Source of the DNA: Bovifimicola ammoniilytica
GTDB lineage: Bacteria; Bacillota; Clostridia; Lachnospirales; Lachnospiraceae
Assembly: GCF_025567085.1 (NCBI RefSeq)
Contig: NZ_JAOQJN010000006.1
Span: forward strand, 165,463 to 229,462
Direction of reading: 5' to 3'
DNA length: 64,000 nt
Shown piece by piece: positions 42,309 through 52,354 of the stretch (the stretch's first letter is position 1; each line of letters opens with the position of its first letter). A program made the position numbers and the translations under genes. The notes below the pieces were generated by a model. It was not told the origin of the DNA. It worked only from the letters and a program-made list of their open reading frames with translations, and did not search any database.

Positions 42309-43667
42309 ATGGAAGAAAAGAGATACCTAAAATGGTATAACAAGGTAGGCTATGGTTCGGGTGATATTGCAGGTAATGTGGTATATGCATTCCTGACAGC
42401 ATTCGTAATGATTTATTTAACCGATACAATTGGGTTAAATTCAGGTATAGTTGGTACATTGATAGCAGTATCAAAGATATTTGACGGAGTATCAGATATA
42501 TTCTTTGGTTCTATGATTGATAGAACTAAATCAAAAATGGGTAAAGCAAGACCATGGATGTTTTACGGGTTCTTTGGATGTGCACTTACATTATTTGGAG
42601 TATTTGCAATTCCAACAAATATGGGAAAGACAGCACAGTATGCATGGTTCTTTATCGCTTACACATTATTAAATGCAGTATTCTACACAGCAAATAATAT
42701 AGCATATGCATCATTAACATCACTTGTAACAAAGAACAGTAAAGAACGAGTAGAGATGGGTTCTTTCAGATTCATGTTCTCATTTGGTACTAATATGTTA
42801 ATTTCAGCATTTACATTTAACGCTGTTGAAGCACTTGGTGGTGGAGCAGCAGGCTGGAGAGCAATTGCAATTATTTATTGCATTATTGGTCTTGTTACAA
42901 ACACATTATCATGTTTCTCGGTTAAGGAACTTCCAGAAGAGGAGCTTAGAGAAGGAGAAGAAGTTAAGAAAGAGGAAAAACTTAAATTTACAGAAACACT
43001 TAAACTTCTTATGTCAAATAAATATTTCTTTATGATATGTGGAGTATTCATTCTTTTACAGTTAAGAGCAGCAATGGTTGGTGTTGGTACATATTATATG
43101 ACATATGTGTTGCTTAATCAGAAATTATTTGGTACATTCTCATGGGCAATTAATATTCCATTGATTTTAGTACTTATAATTACACCTACATTAGTAGCTA
43201 AAGCAGGCGGATTATATAAGGTAAATAAGTATAGCTATATTTTCGCAACATTGTGTCGTTTAGGAATTGTGTTTGCAGGTTACATTGGAAGTGTTCCTCT
43301 TATGTTAGTATTTACAGTATTATCATCAATTGGTGAAGGTCCATGGCAGGGAGATTTTGGTGCAGTAATTGCAAATTGTTCAGAACACACTTACCTTAAG
43401 ACAGGAAAGAGAATTGATGGTTCAATGTTCTCTTGTACATCATTCGGAACAAAGCTTGGTGGTGGTATTGGTGTTGCTCTTTCTGGATGGTTACTTGATA
43501 TGAGCGGATATGTTAACAATGCAACAGTGCAGCCAGATAGCTGTATCAGTATGTTAAATGTTATGTATTTGTGGCTTCCATTTGTTTTTGATTTGATTGT
43601 TACAATTGTTTTTTCATTTATGAATATTGAAGAGGCAAACAGAAAATTAAAAGAAAATAAGCAGTAA
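42309..43667 (+). CDS. Sugar:cation symporter of the GPH family (probable lactose permease)
   Basis: A 452-residue membrane protein with 12 predicted helices. The start (YLKWYNKVGYGSGDIAGNVVYAFL) and the loop MIDRTKSKMGKARPWM are hallmarks of the MelB/LacS/XynB glycoside-pentoside-hexuronide family. It lacks the C-terminal IIA domain of LacS, so PTS phosphorylation does not control it directly. It is the first gene of the operon, followed by LacL and LacM, so lactose or another beta-galactoside is the likely substrate. AAGGAGAA precedes the ATG. Confidence 0.88.
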   Translation: MEEKRYLKWYNKVGYGSGDIAGNVVYAFLTAFVMIYLTDTIGLNSGIVGTLIAVSKIFDGVSDIFFGSMIDRTKSKMGKARPWMFYGFFGCALTLFGVFAIPTNMGKTAQYAWFFIAYTLLNAVFYTANNIAYASLTSLVTKNSKERVEMGSFRFMFSFGTNMLISAFTFNAVEALGGGAAGWRAIAIIYCIIGLVTNTLSCFSVKELPEEELREGEEVKKEEKLKFTETLKLLMSNKYFFMICGVFILLQLRAAMVGVGTYYMTYVLLNQKLFGTFSWAINIPLILVLIITPTLVAKAGGLYKVNKYSYIFATLCRLGIVFAGYIGSVPLMLVFTVLSSIGEGPWQGDFGAVIANCSEHTYLKTGKRIDGSMFSCTSFGTKLGGGIGVALSGWLLDMSGYVNNATVQPDSCISMLNVMYLWLPFVFDLIVTIVFSFMNIEEANRKLKENKQ

Positions 43668-43677
43668 CTAGTAATAG

Positions 43678-43700
43678 CCTCTAAAGTTTATCTTTAGGGG
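43678..43700 (+). other. Stem-loop between permease and lacL
   Basis: CCTCTAAAG (43678-43686) pairs with CTTTAGGGG (43692-43700), nine pairs with one G-U, around TTTAT. There is no T-run after it, so it more likely sets mRNA stability or processing between the permease and enzyme genes. Confidence 0.55.
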
Positions 43701-43726
43701 ATATATGTAGAAAGTGAGGAATAAAT

Positions 43727-45628
43727 ATGAACGCAGATATTAAATGGTTAGATAATCCTGAGATATTTAGAATAAATCAGAGTGCAGCTCATAGTGACCA
43801 TAATTATTTTTTGAATTATGAGGATATGGAAGAGCAGAATCAGAGATTAGTACAGTCTTTAAATGGACAGTGGAGTTTTAGTTTTAGTAAAAATGCAATG
43901 AGCAGACCGAAAAAGTTTTATGAAGAAGATTATGACATCAGTGGATTTGACAAGATTATGGTTCCGGGTCACATCGAACTTGCAGGTTATGACCAGATTA
44001 GATATATAAATACAATGTACCCATGGGAAGGTAAAACATATAGAAGAGGAGCTTATACATGCGGTAATAATATTTCCGGTGCAGGAATGTTTAGTGAAGC
44101 AGAGTATAATCCGGTAGGATCATACGTTACTCGATTTGATTTAGACGAAGCACTTTGTGGCAAGCGAATTTCTATTTGCTTTGAAGGTGTAGAACAAGCA
44201 ATGTATTTGTGGCTTAATGGACAGTTTGTTGGTTATGCAGAAGATAGCTTTACACCATCTGAATTTGATTTAACACCATATATCAGAGAAAAGGGTAATG
44301 TATTGGCGGTTGAAGTTCACAAGATGTGTACAGCAGCATTTTTAGAGGACCAGGATTTCTTTAGATTCTTTGGAATATTTAGAAATGTATCATTAAGGGC
44401 TATTCCGGATGTTCATGTTGAAGATATGTGGCTTAATCCAATATTAAATAGCGATAATGAAAGTGGAAAGCTTGAAGCAACAGTTAAAGTTTCATCTATT
44501 GCCAGCAAAGATGTATCAGTTCATTTAGTTATGAAGGATATTACAGATAAAGTAGTATTGGAAAGCAACATAGCATTAGAAGAAAAAGATGGTAAGCTTA
44601 TTGGTTTTATCTCAGAAGATGTAACAGAAGTAAAAGCTTGGAATAATCACAGTCCTTACCTTTATAAAATAGTTCTTGAAGTAAGAAGTGCAGATGGAGA
44701 AATATTAGAAGTTGTTCCATATAGCGTTGGCTTTAGAAGAATAGAGATTATTGATAAGGTTATATACTTAAATGGAAAAAGACTTGTAATAGTTGGTGTA
44801 AACAGACATGAATGGAATCCAAAGACAGGAAGAAATATTAGTATAGAAGATATGGTTTCAGATATTTCTTGTATAAAGAGAAATAATATCAATTCAGTAA
44901 GAACATGTCATTATCCTGACCAGATTCCTTGGTACTATATGTGTGATGAGGCTGGAATATATGTAATGGCAGAGACTAACTTAGAAAGTCATGGTTCATG
45001 GCAGAAGTTAGGAGCTATTGAGCCATCTTGGAATGTACCGGGTTCTGTACCACAGTGGAGAGAAGCGGTAGTTGACCGAGCAAGAAGTAATTATGAAACA
45101 TTCAAAAATCACACATCAATTATTTTCTGGTCACTAGGAAATGAGTCTTATGGTGGAGATGATATTGAAGCTATGAATACTTATTTCAAAGAGCAGAATG
45201 ATGGAAGATTAGTACATTATGAAGGCTCATACTACACAAGAGAATACGAAGATACAATATCAGATGTGGAAAGCCGTATGTATGCTAAGCCATATGAAAT
45301 TGAAGAATATTTAAGTAACAATCCAAAGAAACCATATATTTTATGTGAGTTTATGCATGATATGGGTAATTCAATGGGTGGACTTGATTCGTATATGAAT
45401 CTTATTGATAAGTACGAGATGTATCAGGGTGGATATATATGGGATTTTATCGACCAGGCATTTTTAGTAAAAGATGAAGTTACAGGAAGAGAAGTATTAA
45501 GATATGGTGGAGATTTCGATGATAAGCCATCTGATTATGAGTTCTCAGCTGACGGAATCGTTTTTGCTGACCGTAGAGAAAAACCAGCAATGCAGGAAGT
45601 GAGGTATTTTTATGGATTGTACAAATAA
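43727..45628 (+). CDS. lacL: Beta-galactosidase large subunit (GH2)
   Basis: A 633-residue GH2 subunit that hydrolyses lactose. It holds the sugar-binding, immunoglobulin-like and TIM-barrel domains. The acid/base Glu473 is in WSLGNES and the nucleophile Glu541 in LCEFMHDMGNS. Family landmarks are GVNRHEWNPKTGR and VRTCHYPDQIPWYYMCDE. The size and the missing C-terminal domain match LacL of lactobacilli and Leuconostoc (about 628 residues). The following gene supplies the missing domain and overlaps by 17 bases. GTGAGGA precedes the ATG. Confidence 0.93.
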   Translation: MNADIKWLDNPEIFRINQSAAHSDHNYFLNYEDMEEQNQRLVQSLNGQWSFSFSKNAMSRPKKFYEEDYDISGFDKIMVPGHIELAGYDQIRYINTMYPWEGKTYRRGAYTCGNNISGAGMFSEAEYNPVGSYVTRFDLDEALCGKRISICFEGVEQAMYLWLNGQFVGYAEDSFTPSEFDLTPYIREKGNVLAVEVHKMCTAAFLEDQDFFRFFGIFRNVSLRAIPDVHVEDMWLNPILNSDNESGKLEATVKVSSIASKDVSVHLVMKDITDKVVLESNIALEEKDGKLIGFISEDVTEVKAWNNHSPYLYKIVLEVRSADGEILEVVPYSVGFRRIEIIDKVIYLNGKRLVIVGVNRHEWNPKTGRNISIEDMVSDISCIKRNNINSVRTCHYPDQIPWYYMCDEAGIYVMAETNLESHGSWQKLGAIEPSWNVPGSVPQWREAVVDRARSNYETFKNHTSIIFWSLGNESYGGDDIEAMNTYFKEQNDGRLVHYEGSYYTREYEDTISDVESRMYAKPYEIEEYLSNNPKKPYILCEFMHDMGNSMGGLDSYMNLIDKYEMYQGGYIWDFIDQAFLVKDEVTGREVLRYGGDFDDKPSDYEFSADGIVFADRREKPAMQEVRYFYGLYK

Positions 45629-46568
45629 GAAAGAAATTAGAGTTGTATATGGAGATTACACACTTGGAGTACACGGAGAAGGATATGATTATATATTCTC
45701 CTATGCACAGGGCGGTTTGGAGTCAATTGTAAAAAATGGTTATGAATGGTTATATCGTTGCCCAAAGCCTACATTTTGGAGAGCTTTAACTGATAATGAC
45801 AGAGGAAGTAAGTTCCATATTAAGAGTGGTAATTGGATTGCTGCAGATACATTTATAGACTGTATTGATATTGAAGTAATTACAGATGGCGAATCACAGG
45901 GAAAGTCGATTGCACCTGATAATAACAAATATGGTTCAGATGTATATGCAAGTGAGGTAAGTGTGAAATTCACTTATCAGACAATCATTAATCCGACTAC
46001 AACAGTAATTGTCACATATACAGTTAATAATAAAGGAAACATTACAGTGAATGTGCATTATGTTGGCGTGAAGGGACTTCCGGAATTGCCAGTGTTCGGC
46101 TTAAGATTTATAATGCCAACTTTAGCAGATAAGTATATATACAATGGATTATCCGGTGAAACATATCCAGACAGAAAAAAAGGTGCAACAAAGGGCATAT
46201 ATGAAGTTGATGATTTAAGCCTTACACCATACATTGTTCCACAGGAATGTGGCGTTAGAATGGATGTAGATTGGGTAGAAATCGTTAGACATACAAGTCT
46301 TAACAATGCGAGAAAGGATATTTCACCACAGGTATTAAGACTTGAAAAAACAGATAAAGAAATAGCATTTTCTTGTTTACCATATACAGCATTAGAAATA
46401 GAAAACGCAACACATCATGAAGAACTTCCACCTGCTAGAAGAACAGTGTTATGTGTATACGGAGCTGTTAGAGGTGTTGGTGGTATTGATACATGGGGAA
46501 GTGATGTAGAAGAGGCTTACCATATCGATGCAGGAAAAGATATAACATATTCATTTAAGATATGTTAA
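45612..46568 (+). CDS. lacM: Beta-galactosidase small subunit
   Basis: A 318-residue subunit equal to the C-terminal domain of single-chain LacZ (Bgal_small_N type). It shows the substrate-contact region RCPKPTFWRALTDNDRGSKF, LPVFGLRFIMP, and GETYPDRKKGATKGIYE, then WGSDVEEAYHI. It is not active alone and completes the active site of LacL in a heterodimer. The start overlaps lacL by 17 bases with GGAAGTGAGG upstream, so the two subunits are made in step. Confidence 0.93.
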   Translation: MDCTNKKEIRVVYGDYTLGVHGEGYDYIFSYAQGGLESIVKNGYEWLYRCPKPTFWRALTDNDRGSKFHIKSGNWIAADTFIDCIDIEVITDGESQGKSIAPDNNKYGSDVYASEVSVKFTYQTIINPTTTVIVTYTVNNKGNITVNVHYVGVKGLPELPVFGLRFIMPTLADKYIYNGLSGETYPDRKKGATKGIYEVDDLSLTPYIVPQECGVRMDVDWVEIVRHTSLNNARKDISPQVLRLEKTDKEIAFSCLPYTALEIENATHHEELPPARRTVLCVYGAVRGVGGIDTWGSDVEEAYHIDAGKDITYSFKIC

Positions 46569-46612
46569 GCAGATGTAACTGATTATGAAGTTATAGAAAA
46601 GAGGTTTTTATA

Positions 46613-47890
46613 ATGAATACACAAACATTGATTGAAAAACTGCAAAATGGTGAGTTGGATGATAGATTGCTAGATATTTATGTAGATAATAAGCTTATGG
46701 ATTATCAAAGAAATAGATATATAGTAGCAATTAAAAAATTCGAAGACTTATACGATGCGGGAGAAGTAGTATTATTTAGTGCACCGGGTAGAAGCGAAGT
46801 TGGTGGAAATCATACTGACCATCAGCATGGCAAGGTGTTAGCTGCATCTATTAACCTTGACAGCCTTGGAGTTGTAAGAGCTACAGATGACAATACAATT
46901 CGACTTGTTTCAGACAACTATGATGAGATAGTAATATCTCTTGATGATATTCTATTAAAGGAAGAAGAAAAAGAAACAACTACAGCATTGATTAAAGGTG
47001 TTGTTTCAGGATTCTTAAATAGAAAGTTTCAAGTTGGTGGTTTTAAAGCATATGTTACAAGTGATGTATTGATAGGAGCTGGATTATCTTCATCAGCTGC
47101 TTTTGAAACATTAATTGGCACTATTTTATCTGGATTGTATAACAATATGAGCGTATCAGCAATTGATATTGCTATTATAGGTCAGTATGCAGAAAATATT
47201 TATTTTGGAAAGCCTTGTGGACTTATGGACCAGATGGCATGCTCAGTGGGAAATCTTGTATATATTGACTTTGAAAACACAAGCAAGCCGGTTGTAGAAA
47301 AAGTTGAGTTTGATATGGAAAAGTATGGTTACAGCTTATGTATTACTGATACCAAGGGTTCACATGCTGATTTGACAGATGAGTATGCTGCAGTACTAAA
47401 AGAAATGAAGCAGGTTGCAAAACACTTTGGTAAAGAAGTATTAAGAGGAATCACAGCACAGGACATTATCAGAGAAATTCAAGCGTTACGTTCAGAATTT
47501 GGCGACAGAAGTGTACTTAGAGCGTTACATTTTGTAAGTGAGAATGACAGAGTAACTTGTGAAGTTGAAGCTTTAAAAACTGGAGATTTTGTAGGATTTT
47601 TAAATTTAGTAAAGGCATCAGGAGATTCTTCTTATAAGTATTTACAGAATGTATATTCAAACAGTGATGTAAACAACCAGAATATATCTGTGGCATTGGC
47701 AACAAGCGATGTTGTGTTACAGAATAATGGTGTAAGCAGAGTACATGGTGGTGGCTTTGCAGGAACTATACAGGCATTCGTTAAAAATGAATATGTAGAT
47801 GAATATAAAAAGAATATGAATTTAGTATTTGGAAAAGGAGCTTGTAGCGACTTAAAAATTAGAAAATATGGTGGCATACAGGTAGTTTAG
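46613..47890 (+). CDS. galK: Galactokinase
   Basis: A 425-residue GHMP kinase phosphorylating galactose from LacLM. The N-terminal galactose-binding motif reads APGRSEVGGNHTDHQHG, where most galactokinases have GRxNxxGEHxDYxxG. The ATP-binding GAGLSSSAA is standard, as is the C-terminal RVHGGGFAGTIQAF. A 35-residue N-terminal extension precedes the kinase fold. This variant is common in clostridia, as far as I recall, and its changed residues may alter sugar preference. AAAGAGG precedes the ATG. Confidence 0.88.
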   Translation: MNTQTLIEKLQNGELDDRLLDIYVDNKLMDYQRNRYIVAIKKFEDLYDAGEVVLFSAPGRSEVGGNHTDHQHGKVLAASINLDSLGVVRATDDNTIRLVSDNYDEIVISLDDILLKEEEKETTTALIKGVVSGFLNRKFQVGGFKAYVTSDVLIGAGLSSSAAFETLIGTILSGLYNNMSVSAIDIAIIGQYAENIYFGKPCGLMDQMACSVGNLVYIDFENTSKPVVEKVEFDMEKYGYSLCITDTKGSHADLTDEYAAVLKEMKQVAKHFGKEVLRGITAQDIIREIQALRSEFGDRSVLRALHFVSENDRVTCEVEALKTGDFVGFLNLVKASGDSSYKYLQNVYSNSDVNNQNISVALATSDVVLQNNGVSRVHGGGFAGTIQAFVKNEYVDEYKKNMNLVFGKGACSDLKIRKYGGIQVV

Positions 47891-47909
47891 GAAAGCAGGT
47901 GTTTATATT

Positions 47910-48893
47910 ATGAGAATATTAGTATTAGGTGGAGCTGGATATATTGGTTCCCATACAGTATATGAACTTATTGATGCAGGTCATGAGGTTATCGTGATTG
48001 ATAATTTATTAACAGGATTTAAGGAAGCTGTTCATCCACAGGCAAAGTTCTATGAGGGTGACATCAGAGATAAGGCTTTTTTAGATGATGTATTTAGCAA
48101 AGAAAAGATTGATGGAATTATTCATTTTGCAGCAAGCTCACAGGTTGGAGAAAGTATGGTTGACCCATTGAAGTACTATAATAACAATTTGTGCGGTACA
48201 GAAGTATTACTAGAGAGTATGGTACAGCATGGAATTGATAAAATCGTATTTTCATCAACAGCAGCAACTTATGGAGAACCGGAAAGGATTCCAATTATGG
48301 AATCAGACAGAACAGAGCCAACGAACTGTTATGGTGAGACAAAGTTATCTATGGAAAAGATGTTTAAATGGACATCTAAAGCACATGATTTAAGATATGT
48401 ATCACTCAGATATTTTAACGCATGTGGAGCACATCCAAATGGACTTATTGGTGAAGCACATAATCCGGAAACACATTTGATTCCATTGATTTTACAGGTT
48501 CCTAACGGTAAGAGAGAATTTATTTCTGTATACGGAAATGATTATGATACAAAGGATGGAACATGTGTAAGAGATTATATTCATGTAAACGATTTAGCAC
48601 AGGCACATATTCTTGCTATGGAATATCTTGCTAAAGGTGGAGAAAGCGATGTGTTTAACTTAGGTAATGGTGTAGGCTTCACTGTTAAAGAAGTAATTGA
48701 AACAGCAAGAGAAGTAACAAAGCATCCAATTCCAGCAAAGGAAGAACAAAGAAGAGCAGGAGACCCATCGGTACTTATTGCTTCAAGCGATAAAGCAAAG
48801 AACATACTTGGTTGGAAACCACAATTTGCAGATTTAAGTGTAATCATTAAGACTGCGTGGGAATGGCATGTAAATCATCCAAACGGATACTAG
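47910..48893 (+). CDS. galE: UDP-glucose 4-epimerase
   Basis: A 327-residue short-chain dehydrogenase-type epimerase regenerating UDP-glucose in the Leloir pathway. The NAD-binding GGAGYIGSHT is at the N-terminus, SSTAATYGEP carries the catalytic Ser/Thr, and YGETKLSMEK contains the Tyr-x-x-x-Lys pair. The substrate loop FNACGAHPNG and the CVRDYIHVNDLA string are typical. It lies 19 bases after galK with AAAGCAGG before the ATG. Confidence 0.95.
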   Translation: MRILVLGGAGYIGSHTVYELIDAGHEVIVIDNLLTGFKEAVHPQAKFYEGDIRDKAFLDDVFSKEKIDGIIHFAASSQVGESMVDPLKYYNNNLCGTEVLLESMVQHGIDKIVFSSTAATYGEPERIPIMESDRTEPTNCYGETKLSMEKMFKWTSKAHDLRYVSLRYFNACGAHPNGLIGEAHNPETHLIPLILQVPNGKREFISVYGNDYDTKDGTCVRDYIHVNDLAQAHILAMEYLAKGGESDVFNLGNGVGFTVKEVIETAREVTKHPIPAKEEQRRAGDPSVLIASSDKAKNILGWKPQFADLSVIIKTAWEWHVNHPNGY

Positions 48894-48917
48894 GATAAAT
48901 GGAAGGAGGTTTTTGAT

Positions 48918-50399
48918 ATGAACAAATTGATTTCTGAATTGGTCAAATATGGAATCCAAAGAGGGTTAATTGATGCAGAGGACAAGGTCTTTGTAATCAA
49001 CCGACTTCTAGAATTGTTTGGATTAAATAGCTTTGAATGGTCAGATGAGGAAGTAAGAGAAATTCATTGTATATTGTCAGATATGACAGATTATGCAGTG
49101 GAAAACGGAATCATTGAGGAAGATACAATTACAAACAGAGATTTATTTGATACAAAGGTGATGGGAATTATAACACCAATGCCATCAAGCGTAAGAAGTA
49201 AGTTTAGGGAATTATATGAAAAGTCTCCAAAGCTTGCAACAGATTTTTATTACAGATTTAGCCAGGATACTAATTATATCCGTGCTGACAGAATTGTAAG
49301 AGATGAAAAATGGAAAGCAGATACAGAATATGGCGAGATAGATATTACAATTAATTTATCAAAGCCAGAGAAAGACCCAAGAGATATTGCAAAGGCAGCA
49401 AGCCAGAGTAAGAGTGAATATCCTAAGTGTTTATTATGCAAAGAAAATGAGGGATATGCAGGAACATTATCTCATCCAGCTCGTCAGAACCACAGAATTA
49501 TTCCAATAAAGTTAAATGAGCAGAACTATTTTCTGCAGTATTCTCCTTATGTTTATTATAATGAGCATTGCATAGTATTTAACGAAGAACATACACCTAT
49601 GAAGATAGATAGAAGTGTATTTGTAAAGTTATTGGATTTTGTTTCAATGTTTCCACATTATACAATTGGTTCTAATGCAGATTTACCAATAGTTGGTGGT
49701 TCTATTTTGAGCCATGACCATTTCCAAGGTGGAGCATATTCATTTGCTATGGCGAAGGCACCATATGAATATAAGTTTAATGTGACAAAATATGAGGACG
49801 TGACAATTGGTATTGTAAAATGGCCTATGTCGGTGATTAGATTACAAAGTGAAAGCAAAGAAAGTATAGTAGAACTTTCAAGTAGAATTTTAGATTCTTG
49901 GAGAGCATATACCGATCAAGAGGCATTTATATATTCTGAAACAGATGGTGTGCCACATAATACAATCACACCGATTGCAAGAATGAATGGTTCGTTATAC
50001 GAAATGGACCTTGTGCTTAGAAATAATATTACCACAGAGGAAAAACCTTGGGGTGTATATCATCCGGACGAAAAATTACATCATATTAAAAAAGAGAATA
50101 TAGGCTTAATCGAAGTAATGGGATTAGCTGTATTGCCGGCAAGACTTAAAAAAGAAATGGAAGAGCTTGCAGATGCGATTATAGCAGGAAAAGATATTAG
50201 AGCCATAGATAATATCAGAAAACATGCAGACTGGGTAGATGAATGGTATGCAAATTATGAAATTACTTCTGATAACATAAAGGAAGTATTACATATAGAA
50301 ATTGCAAAAAGATTTGTTCAGGTTCTTGAATGTGCAGGTGTATTTAAGAGAACTGAAAAAGGCATGGAGCAGTTTAAAAGATTTTTGTCAGTTTTGTAG
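48918..50399 (+). CDS. galT: UDP-glucose-hexose-1-phosphate uridylyltransferase, class II
   Basis: A 493-residue enzyme of the Firmicutes type, unrelated in length to the ~350-residue class I enzyme. It shows SHPARQNHRIIPI, YFLQYSPYVYYNEHCIVFNEEHTPM and GSILSHDHFQGG, where HDHFQGG carries the catalytic region. It transfers UMP from UDP-glucose to galactose-1-phosphate. AAGGAGGT is ideally spaced before the ATG, 24 bases after galE. Confidence 0.93.
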   Translation: MNKLISELVKYGIQRGLIDAEDKVFVINRLLELFGLNSFEWSDEEVREIHCILSDMTDYAVENGIIEEDTITNRDLFDTKVMGIITPMPSSVRSKFRELYEKSPKLATDFYYRFSQDTNYIRADRIVRDEKWKADTEYGEIDITINLSKPEKDPRDIAKAASQSKSEYPKCLLCKENEGYAGTLSHPARQNHRIIPIKLNEQNYFLQYSPYVYYNEHCIVFNEEHTPMKIDRSVFVKLLDFVSMFPHYTIGSNADLPIVGGSILSHDHFQGGAYSFAMAKAPYEYKFNVTKYEDVTIGIVKWPMSVIRLQSESKESIVELSSRILDSWRAYTDQEAFIYSETDGVPHNTITPIARMNGSLYEMDLVLRNNITTEEKPWGVYHPDEKLHHIKKENIGLIEVMGLAVLPARLKKEMEELADAIIAGKDIRAIDNIRKHADWVDEWYANYEITSDNIKEVLHIEIAKRFVQVLECAGVFKRTEKGMEQFKRFLSVL

Positions 50400-50417
50400 T
50401 TATTAATTTGAACAAGT

Positions 50418-51263
50418 ATGATGGATAGCATGTATATAGGAGATGATTTTGTGCCATTGACATATGAAAAAAGAAATGAAGGAGTATCGGCAGAGTGGAA
50501 AAAATCTGTGCATGTTCCGCCACATTTGCATGAAGCAATAGAAATAATTTATGTGACAGATGGTACAGTTGAATTGGGTGTAGGACAAGAATTGTTTCAT
50601 ATGGAGCAAGGTGATTTTGCCATAGTATTTCCAAATGTTATCCATCATTATCAAGTGTTTGGTCAAGGAGAAAATAAGGCTATATATTTATTCTTGGACC
50701 CATCATTAGCACAGAATTTTTATGAGGATTTACAAAAGTACAGCCCGGCATATCCGATAATTGATAAGGAACATGTGCATATGGACATTGTAAATTCAAT
50801 AAAAGCACTGGCAAATAATACAGAGTGTAATCCAATGATAATTCAGGCATATGTACATATTATTTTAGCCCATGTATTTTCTGATATGGAAATGACCGAT
50901 AAAGATTTGGTTGGAGGCGACGATATAATATACTGTGCGGTTGAATATATTGCGAAGAATTTCAGGGAAGATATACATCTTGAAAAAATGGCGTATGATT
51001 TAGCGGTTAGTAAATATGTATTATCTCGAATGTTTGCAAAGACATTTCATTGTAACTTTAATAAATACTTAAATGGAATTAGACTTAATTATGCGATTTC
51101 AGCTTTGGAGAACACTAATGAGTCTATAACTAATATAAGTCTTGATGCAGGTTTTGAAAGTCAGCGAACATTTAACCGTGTATTTAAGGATAGATACAAG
51201 ATGACACCGAGGGAATATCGAGACAGAATGCATAGCAAGAGAAGTAAGGAGAGTGACATCTAA
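50418..51263 (+). CDS. AraC-family regulator inside the lac-gal operon
   Basis: A 281-residue regulator with an N-terminal cupin sensor (HVPPHLHEAIEIIYVTDGTVELGVG, GDFAIVFPNVIHHYQ) and a C-terminal double HTH (IHLEKMAYDLAVSKYVLSRMFAKTF, ITNISLDAGFESQRTFNRVFKDRYKMTPREYRDR). The ATG at 50418 has no clear Shine-Dalgarno sequence. The in-frame GTG at 50451 has AGGAG 10 bases ahead and may be the real start. Lying between galT and galM, it is a second regulator beside the divergent one at 41221, suggesting two effectors or a feed-forward loop. Confidence 0.87.
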   Translation: MMDSMYIGDDFVPLTYEKRNEGVSAEWKKSVHVPPHLHEAIEIIYVTDGTVELGVGQELFHMEQGDFAIVFPNVIHHYQVFGQGENKAIYLFLDPSLAQNFYEDLQKYSPAYPIIDKEHVHMDIVNSIKALANNTECNPMIIQAYVHIILAHVFSDMEMTDKDLVGGDDIIYCAVEYIAKNFREDIHLEKMAYDLAVSKYVLSRMFAKTFHCNFNKYLNGIRLNYAISALENTNESITNISLDAGFESQRTFNRVFKDRYKMTPREYRDRMHSKRSKESDI

Positions 51264-51264
51264 G

Positions 51265-52314
51265 ATGGTAGAAAAAAAATATTTTGGAGAAACTCAAAAT
51301 GGTGATATTGTTAGTAAATTCTTACTTGAAAATAAAAGTGGAATGCAAGTAGAGGTTTCAGATTTAGGAGCATTAGTATTAGCTATATCAATTATAGATA
51401 AAGAAGGTATACAAAGGGATGTTGCTCTTGGATTTGAAAAAGTGGAAGACTACTTTGATACAGAAACCGGAATGGGAGCGTATGTTGGAAGAAATGCCAA
51501 TAGAATTAAAGGTGCATGCGTAAATATTGAAGGTGTGGATTATAAGTTGGATGCTAATGAAGGAAACAACAATCTTCATAGCGGATTTAACAGGTCACAT
51601 TGTCAAATGTATTATTCAGAAAAAGGTGCAGATGATAGTGGTGAATATGTTGAGTTTCATCGAGTAAGTCCACATTTAGAGCAAGGCTTTCCGGGAGATT
51701 TAGAGCAGACTATTCGATATACTCTTACAAAGAATAATGAATTAATGATTGATTATGTTATGAGCAGTGATAAAACAACTATTGTTAATCCAACAAATCA
51801 TACATACTTCAATTTAGATGGACATAGTAACGGAACTATATTGGAACATGAACTGGAAATTTATTCAGATTCTTTTTTGGATATAGATAAAGAAATGATT
51901 CCAACAGGTGACATTATAGATGTTAGTGGTACACCAATGGATTTTCGTGAGAAGAAAAAGATAGGTTTAGATATTGATAGCGAATATTTGCCATTGAGAA
52001 CTGCTAACGGATATGACAATAATTACATCTTTAAGAATGACAGAACATTAAAAAAAGTTGCAAAGCTGTATTCATCAGAATCTGGCATTAGTATGACGGT
52101 GTTATCAGATTTATGCGGATTGCAGATTTATACAGGTAACTTCTTAAACGGACAAGCCGGAAAAGATGGTTCTACATATGGGAAGCATAGTGGAATATGT
52201 CTTGAAACACAATTTTATCCTAATTCATGTAATGATAAGAGATTTCCAAGCCCTTTATTAGAAGCAGGAACTAAATTTGTTTCAAGAACAGTATATAAGT
52301 TTGAGTTACAGTAA
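51265..52314 (+). CDS. galM: Aldose 1-epimerase (mutarotase)
   Basis: A 349-residue enzyme that interconverts alpha- and beta-galactose so that LacLM product can enter GalK. It shows AYVGRNANRIKGA (Arg site), LHSGFNRSH, TNHTYFNLDGHSNG with the catalytic His, and the acid Glu in GICLETQFYPNSCN. I chose the ATG at 51265, one base after the AraC stop codon, with AAGGAGAG upstream; the GTG at 51253 overlaps that site. Confidence 0.93.
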   Translation: MVEKKYFGETQNGDIVSKFLLENKSGMQVEVSDLGALVLAISIIDKEGIQRDVALGFEKVEDYFDTETGMGAYVGRNANRIKGACVNIEGVDYKLDANEGNNNLHSGFNRSHCQMYYSEKGADDSGEYVEFHRVSPHLEQGFPGDLEQTIRYTLTKNNELMIDYVMSSDKTTIVNPTNHTYFNLDGHSNGTILEHELEIYSDSFLDIDKEMIPTGDIIDVSGTPMDFREKKKIGLDIDSEYLPLRTANGYDNNYIFKNDRTLKKVAKLYSSESGISMTVLSDLCGLQIYTGNFLNGQAGKDGSTYGKHSGICLETQFYPNSCNDKRFPSPLLEAGTKFVSRTVYKFELQ

Positions 52315-52354
52315 CGTGTTTTAAAAGCTTTATATTAAGCAGAAAGGAATGCAT

